Source: an uncultured cyanobacterium (GTDB lineage Bacteria > Cyanobacteriota > Cyanobacteriia > PCC-6307 > Cyanobiaceae). Taken from it: 64,000 bases of DNA. The notes under the pieces are model-generated. The model saw only the letters and a list, made by a program, of their open reading frames with translations, was not told where the DNA came from and made no database searches. Shown one piece after another: positions 59,612 to 64,000 of this stretch. The DNA is taken from NCBI GenBank assembly GCA_903917565.1, contig CAIXBB010000003.1, forward strand, positions 26,569 through 90,568. Reading direction: 5' to 3'. Both the position numbers and the translations under genes were made by a program. The number at the start of each line of letters is the position of its first letter. The stretch's first letter is position 1.

Positions 59612-60054
59612 AAGTGGGGCGATCCCATCGGCCAGTGGCTGGAGAGGGTGATCACGATGGCAAGCCTTGGCAGAGATAACTGGAAGATAGGGGCGACTGC
59701 ACAACTCAGGAACCCCACCAGGGTCAGCCCCCTCTCGGCAGACAAAAGCGCTCAACCGGGACAAGCCCTATCCCTTCATCCTCCGGCATTTGGACCTTCG
59801 TGGAACCAGCACGGTTGAACTCCCCTGGTGCGGATCACCGATGATCCTTCGCCCTCCACGGTTGAACAGGGCCAGCATTGTGATCGGGCCGCCGAAGCAG
59901 GCGGTGCCGACGAATCGCCAAGCCGATGGTGAACCCTGGAGGCTCAGCGATAGTCGGCCCAGTGCTGCAGCGCCACAAGAAGCTGCTGGCAAGGCTAGAC
60001 AATCAAGGTAAGCATCCTCAGATCAGCTGAAGCAATACTGCTGGCAGTGAATGC
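59612..60054. other. Intergenic stretch with short direct repeat (443 bp)
   Basis: No convincing gene. Two short overlapping frames exist (59790-60011 plus, 59768-59992 minus), neither with recognisable homology. An 11-bp direct repeat CACGGTTGAAC occurs at 59810-59820 and 59857-59867. The stretch separates housekeeping genes from the atypical RTX gene and may hold the remains of another element. Confidence 0.3.
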
Positions 60055-61856
60055 CTAAAGCACGAAATCTCCGGCGATGAAATTTTGCAGACCATTGACC
60101 CGGATCTGGAATTCCGCAACACCAACTCCGGAGGTGTTGCCCTCAACAAAGGTGTTCCCACTACTTGTGAAGTACCGCAACTGGCCTGCGGCAGTGAAGG
60201 GATTCGTGCCAATAAAGGTGAAGGGCTGATTACCACTCACGCCTGTGTCGGCGTCGATGTCTGCCAAGTCGATCAAATCGCCACCGACCACGCCAGCCCC
60301 TTCGAAGTCCGTGATGATGTCACGGGTAGCATCAGTGGTCCCAGAATCAGCACTGCTGTTGTAAGCAAAGAGGTCAGCGTCGGAACCTCCCGTCAGGACA
60401 TCCGCGCCCAAACCTCCCAACAGAGTGTCGACGCCCCCCCCACCATTGAGGGTGTCATTGCCGGCGCTACCGTCAAGATTGTTGACGCCACCATCTCCTG
60501 TGAACGTGTCAGCCTTGGCCGAACCGTACAGGCGTTCGATGCCTGAAAGCACATCACCTTGGGCATCACCACCACTGCCGGTACCCGTCGTCAGGCTGAC
60601 CGTCACGCCGGCGGAGGAACCGGCGTAGGAAGCGGTGTCCCACCCACTTCCACCGTTCAAAAAATCACCGCCTTCGCCGCCGACCAAGATGTCGTTGTTA
60701 TCACCGCCATTGAGGGTATCGTTTCCTGAGCCTCCGCTGAGGTAATCATTACCACCACCGCCGTCGATGGAGTCATTTCCGTCATCGCCATGGGCCCAGT
60801 CTGCGCCAGTTGAAAGAATGATGGTGTCGTCAGCCTGGCCGCCGGCGGTCAGTTTCGTGTAGCCGCGTCCATTGACAGTGGTGCTTCCAACGAGGCTTAC
60901 AGATTTATTGATGCCTGGATCGACATACTTCAGGGCAAGGCCCGGTCCGGTGAAGACATTGGTTCCCGAAAGAGTAGGAACGGAAGTGACGCTAGGACCG
61001 GTGATACGAATGCCATAACCGCCGGCGATCGTGGCGAACGTGTTGCCCTCCAGGGTAATGGGACGGCTGACATCATAAAGATCAAGGTAGGAACCCTTCT
61101 CAAAGAGATTCCCCGTCAGTGTGGCGGCAACGTTTGCGAGTAGATTGCCTTGCTGGCCCACAACGGTTTGATTCTGCGAGCGGGTGAAGGTGTTGCCCGA
61201 GATCGTCACCGATCCAGCCGGGGTGAAGCCAGGGGAGGTGAGGATGTTGAACGTGCTCAGAAAGCCTGCTTCATCAAAAGTGCTGCCAAGGATGCGAACG
61301 TTGCCATTGTTGTTCCAACTGTGCAGGAATGCGGACCCCCCCTTGCCGGTCGCTGGGTTGAAGCCCAGCTGACCTTTCAACGCGATCGTGACATCATCGA
61401 GAGTCAGATCAACCGTGATGGGCTCCGCGCCTGAAAACGAAGTCAACGACATATAGAGGTTGCCGTTACCATCCCAGCCCCTGTGCTTGCCGGTGAAGCT
61501 GACACCACGGATGAGGAACGACCCCGTCGTCGCCCTCAGCAGAGCTCCGCCGTCGGAGGCACCCCCCGCGGTGTAGTCCAGCGTGAGGTTCTCGACGCTG
61601 CCAGGCCCGAAGGCGCCATCAACGTTTTCCTGGAAGATGCGGGTGTCCTGATGATGGTGAACGCCTCGGAGGCGCCCGTCACGGCGTAGCCGGAGGCCTG
61701 GACGACCTCGACATCGGGGACAGAGGTCTGCTTGGCCAGTGACCTGATGGAGGCGTAGGTGCCATCCACCAGCGAGATGATGTCTCCTGCGGCCGCTGCG
61801 TTGATGGCCTCACGGAGCGTGGGGGGTCCGGAAGGGCTGACGGGCGTGGTGGCCAT
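60055..61856 (-). pseudogene. RTX-type secreted protein, interrupted by a single-base frameshift
   Basis: Two reading frames form one protein of about 600 residues. The N-terminal piece (61856 ATG, MATTPVSPSGPPTLREAINA) resembles the start of a right-handed beta-helix. Near 61647 the frame shifts: the first frame reads EAFTIIRTPAS and stops at about 61536, while the other frame continues DTRIFQENVDGAFGPGSVEN without a break. The C-terminal piece has beta-helix repeats (SISGNTF-like, GNTFATIAGG) and then RTX nonapeptides (GDDGNDSIDGGGGNDYLSGG, GSGNDTLNGG, GADVLTGGSDADLF) that bind Ca2+ and guide type I secretion. One missing G in a G run explains the shift. Confidence 0.8.
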
Positions 61857-62045
61857 GTTTTATGGGAGCGCTGGGAGGAGCCTGGGGTTGAGGAGGCTTG
61901 CAGGACAGGCGCCTGAAACCGCGGCACTGCCGCTCAATACCTGCACATTACCTTAAAATTTCCGAACAGCTTGTTTCGTTCCCACTTGACGGGGTCTTCC
62001 CCTTTGGCCGTTCCCGCAGCTCTTCCGCTGCCAGCACCCTCGCTC

Positions 62046-63617
62046 TCATTGCGTCGCCGTGGCCAGAGCCCGCCGGCCCTCCACCGGCGCCCGCAGGGCT
62101 TCTTCCAGCGGGGCGACGCCGTACTCCTGCTCCAGCAGGGCCATCACGGTGCGGCCGAAGTCGGCCGGGTTGCGCTCGAAGGCCTCCAGACAGAGGCGGC
62201 CGAAGACCCGCCCCATCGGCTCGGGGTTCCACAGCAGCTTGCGGGCCGTCCAGGGCATCAGGCTCATGGGGTCGTAACCGGGCTTGAGCATCCCCTGGTC
62301 GAAGGCGTACTGCTCAAGGTGGGTGTGGGGTTGAAGTCCGATGAAGAAGATGGCCGGCTCCACCTTGTCGGCGCCGAAGATGTGCTCCAGCTCCCGGTGG
62401 TAGGCGATCGTCTGGCGGATGGTTTCGGGCCGCTCATCGATCACATTGAACGAGTAGTTGACGGAGACATGCTCTCGGAACCCAGCCGCCGCAAGCATCC
62501 GGCAGCTCTCCAGCACCGTGCGCAGGTTGTAGCCCATGCGCATTTTGCGCACCAGCTCCTGGGACCCTGAGGTGATGCCGATCTCGAAGTAACTCATGCC
62601 CGTGGCCACCATCAGTTCGGCGAGTTCGGCGTCCAGGTTGTCGGCCCGGATGTAGGCGGCCCAACGGATATCCAGGAGGCCCTCCGCCTGAATGGCCCGC
62701 AGCAGCTGCTTGGCATCGTCGATGTAGCGCCTGGCCGGGATGAACTGCGCATCGGTGAACCAGAACCCACGCACCCCGCGGTCGTACAACTGACGCATCT
62801 CCCGCACCACCTCGTCGATGGGGTTGACGCGCACGGCCTTGCCCTCCACCACGGTGTAGATGCAGTAACAGCAATTGTGGGGACAGCCGCGTTTGGTCTG
62901 GACCCCGACGTAGAAGTCGCCGCCTTCGAGATACCAGTTCAGCTGGGGCCAGATGGATTCGATATAGGCGTAGTTGCAGGCGGTCTTCTCCAGGCCTGCC
63001 GGTTGCTCGTGGATCAGGCCCTGACGAGGCGCTTCTCCCACCACATAGCAACGCTCCGCCAGCAGCGACTGGCCACGGATCAGTTTCTCCAGCAGTCCTT
63101 CCCCCTCCCCCACCGACACCACGGTGCCCCTGGGGAGACCGCGGCCCAGCTGCTCATAGAACACACTCACCGCCCCACCGCCGATCACCACCCGGGCCCC
63201 GGGGTTGTGGCGACGGGCCCTCCGCAGGCCCCGGCGCACCAGCCCCAGGTTGCGCAGCAGTTCTCCGTAATAGGCACCCATCAGCCGCAGCCCGCCCAGC
63301 GCCCCGCGCAGGCGCTTCACTGGATTGGAGGAATAGAACACCTCGAAGGAGTTCTGCAGCGGGTTGCCGCCCCGGCCATCCACCGGCGCATAGATCTGGA
63401 TGTCCCGCCAGGAGAACACCAGCAGGGTGGGACGGAACAGGTCCACCACCTCCAGGAGCACCCGCTGCACATCAAGCAGGGGCACGGCCGCCAGATCCAG
63501 GATCCGCTGGGGCAGGGCGGGGAAACACTTGTGCAGGTGATCGGCCAGGTAGATGGGGCCAATCGGGAAGATCGGGTTGCAGGGCAGCCGCACCAGCAGC
63601 ACCCGTTGATCGCTCAC
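62046..63617 (-). CDS. psbA-adjacent radical SAM protein (photosystem II high-light acclimation family)
   Basis: A 523-residue protein from the GTG at 63617 (SDQRVLLVRLPCNPIFPIGP). It has a B12-binding-like N-terminal region (RVVIGGGAVSVFYEQLG) and a radical SAM domain with the cluster cysteines in TKRGCPHNCCYCIYTVVEG. The GFWFTDAQFIPARRYIDDAK and FEIGITSGSQELVRKMRMGY segments are typical of this family. It is named for photosystem II high-light acclimation in cyanobacterial annotation; the reaction is unknown. It diverges from psbA, which fits that link. Confidence 0.82.
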   Translation of the reverse strand: MSDQRVLLVRLPCNPIFPIGPIYLADHLHKCFPALPQRILDLAAVPLLDVQRVLLEVVDLFRPTLLVFSWRDIQIYAPVDGRGGNPLQNSFEVFYSSNPVKRLRGALGGLRLMGAYYGELLRNLGLVRRGLRRARRHNPGARVVIGGGAVSVFYEQLGRGLPRGTVVSVGEGEGLLEKLIRGQSLLAERCYVVGEAPRQGLIHEQPAGLEKTACNYAYIESIWPQLNWYLEGGDFYVGVQTKRGCPHNCCYCIYTVVEGKAVRVNPIDEVVREMRQLYDRGVRGFWFTDAQFIPARRYIDDAKQLLRAIQAEGLLDIRWAAYIRADNLDAELAELMVATGMSYFEIGITSGSQELVRKMRMGYNLRTVLESCRMLAAAGFREHVSVNYSFNVIDERPETIRQTIAYHRELEHIFGADKVEPAIFFIGLQPHTHLEQYAFDQGMLKPGYDPMSLMPWTARKLLWNPEPMGRVFGRLCLEAFERNPADFGRTVMALLEQEYGVAPLEEALRAPVEGRRALATATQ

Positions 63618-63773
63618 GGCTCGCGCGGCTCGATGGTGTGATTGGACGCTAACAAGCCAGTCCGGGCGGCCGGTGGCCGGGTCCGAACCCACCGCGGCGT
63701 GCGGTGCGGCCGGGGGGAGCGGGCGGAAGCACAGCTTTTCTTCATGAAGGCACCGCTCACACTCCGCAACACT

Positions 63774-63791
63774 CTGTTACAGTCGCAACAG
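63774..63791. promoter_or_regulatory. Inverted repeat with HLR1-like half-site upstream of psbA
   Basis: CTGTT (63774-63778) and AACAG (63787-63791) are inverted arms around ACAGTCGC. The left arm contains GTTACA (63776-63781), the core of the HLR1 half-site bound by RpaB. It lies 75-92 bp before the psbA ATG. I cannot place a convincing -10 box downstream. Regulatory role is inference from position and motif. Confidence 0.35.
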
Positions 63792-63865
63792 GTGGGATTC
63801 CGCCTCTACCTCCTTCACTAGATCGGCGTCACGTCGCCTGCCTGGTGTCACCTTCTTTCGCACTC

Positions 63866-64000
63866 ATGACCGCCACTCTCCAGCAGCGCTCCGGCGCTTC
63901 GGTGTGGAACCAGTTCTGTGAGTGGGTCACCTCCACCAACAACCGCCTGTATGTCGGTTGGTTCGGTGTGCTGATGATCCCCACCCTGCTGGCTGCCACC
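63866..64000 (+). CDS. psbA: Photosystem II D1 protein, N-terminal part
   Basis: The first 45 residues of D1 before the window ends: [20 protein letters not shown], then [21 protein letters not shown]1 binds the Mn cluster, P680 and Q_B. The full protein is about 359 residues. Whether this copy encodes the low-light or high-light form cannot be judged from this part. Confidence 0.98.
   Translation, partial: MTATLQQRSGASVWNQFCEWVTSTNNRLYVGWFGVLMIPTLLAAT

Noticed and set aside
59768..60011. Two overlapping 73-74 residue frames as a transposase remnant
   Set aside because: Both read as low-information sequence and I recognise no transposase motif or terminal inverted repeats.

Overview
The window comes from a GC-rich picocyanobacterium of the Cyanobium/Synechococcus type. 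It carries photosystem I genes (psaA, psaB, psaI, psaL), the start of psbA, an NDH-1 subunit (ndhN), the circadian factor ldpA, and a glutamate synthase without a neighbouring small subunit. The ribosomal protein cluster has the cyanobacterial/plastid arrangement in which rpsJ sits behind tuf. GC content looks close to two thirds throughout, so most of the long open frames opposite the real genes are GC-driven shadows. Species assignment is inference; no 16S gene is present.

Layout. 1-2,200: 5' part of a Ycf45-like R3H/AAA ATPase gene, a small methyltransferase, then the leftward unit ndhN - cation/proton antiporter - ldpA (3,991 to 1,158). 4,405-21,113: an uninterrupted rightward ribosomal super-cluster, rplC-D-W-B-rpsS-rplV-rpsC-rplP-rpmC-rpsQ-rplN-X-E-rpsH-rplF-R-rpsE-rplO-secY-adk-rpmJ-rpsM-K-rpoA-rplQ-truA-rplM-rpsI-rpmE, closed by a clear terminator at 19,953 and followed by prfA. 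21,140-25,862: HNH protein, alanine racemase, tRNA-Ser(GCU), a divergent pair of a class-A beta-lactamase-like hydrolase and an NlpC/P60 peptidase, and a GtrB-like glycosyltransferase. 25,975-31,614: psaI-psaL converge on psaA-psaB, with back-to-back terminators between them and a regulated-looking psaA upstream region. 32,037-36,078: an exported protein of unknown function overlapping a CbiG-CobJ fusion gene, tRNA-Pro(CGG) and lipA. 36,238-40,845: glutamate synthase.

41,055-43,248: exported phosphodiester glycosidase-like protein and an IscA/SufA-like protein. 43,346-48,167: the str cluster rpsL-rpsG-fusA-tuf-rpsJ. 48,307-51,445: Lon-N-domain protein, MPBQ/MSBQ methyltransferase (tocopherol/plastoquinone pathway), prephenate dehydratase and a DUF1997 protein. 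51,384-54,057: rne-rnhB, leftward. 54,435-59,611: two-domain radical SAM/DUF2344 protein, dapL, clpS and a CPBP intramembrane protease. 60,055-61,856: a frameshifted RTX-type secreted protein in the least housekeeping-like part of the window. 62,046-64,000: the psbA-adjacent radical SAM protein and the first 45 codons of psbA.

Most of the window is conserved housekeeping and photosynthesis DNA, and I found no phage, CRISPR, insertion sequence or defence island. The points most worth checking are two genes without any usable ATG/GTG/TTG start (truA and rnhB), the single-base frameshift in the RTX gene, operator-like palindromes and an RpaB/HLR1-like site upstream of psaA, an antiporter gene inside the ndhN-ldpA unit, a hairpin covering the start codon of the DUF1997 gene, and the pyrimidine-rich, Shine-Dalgarno-poor leaders of the translation genes.
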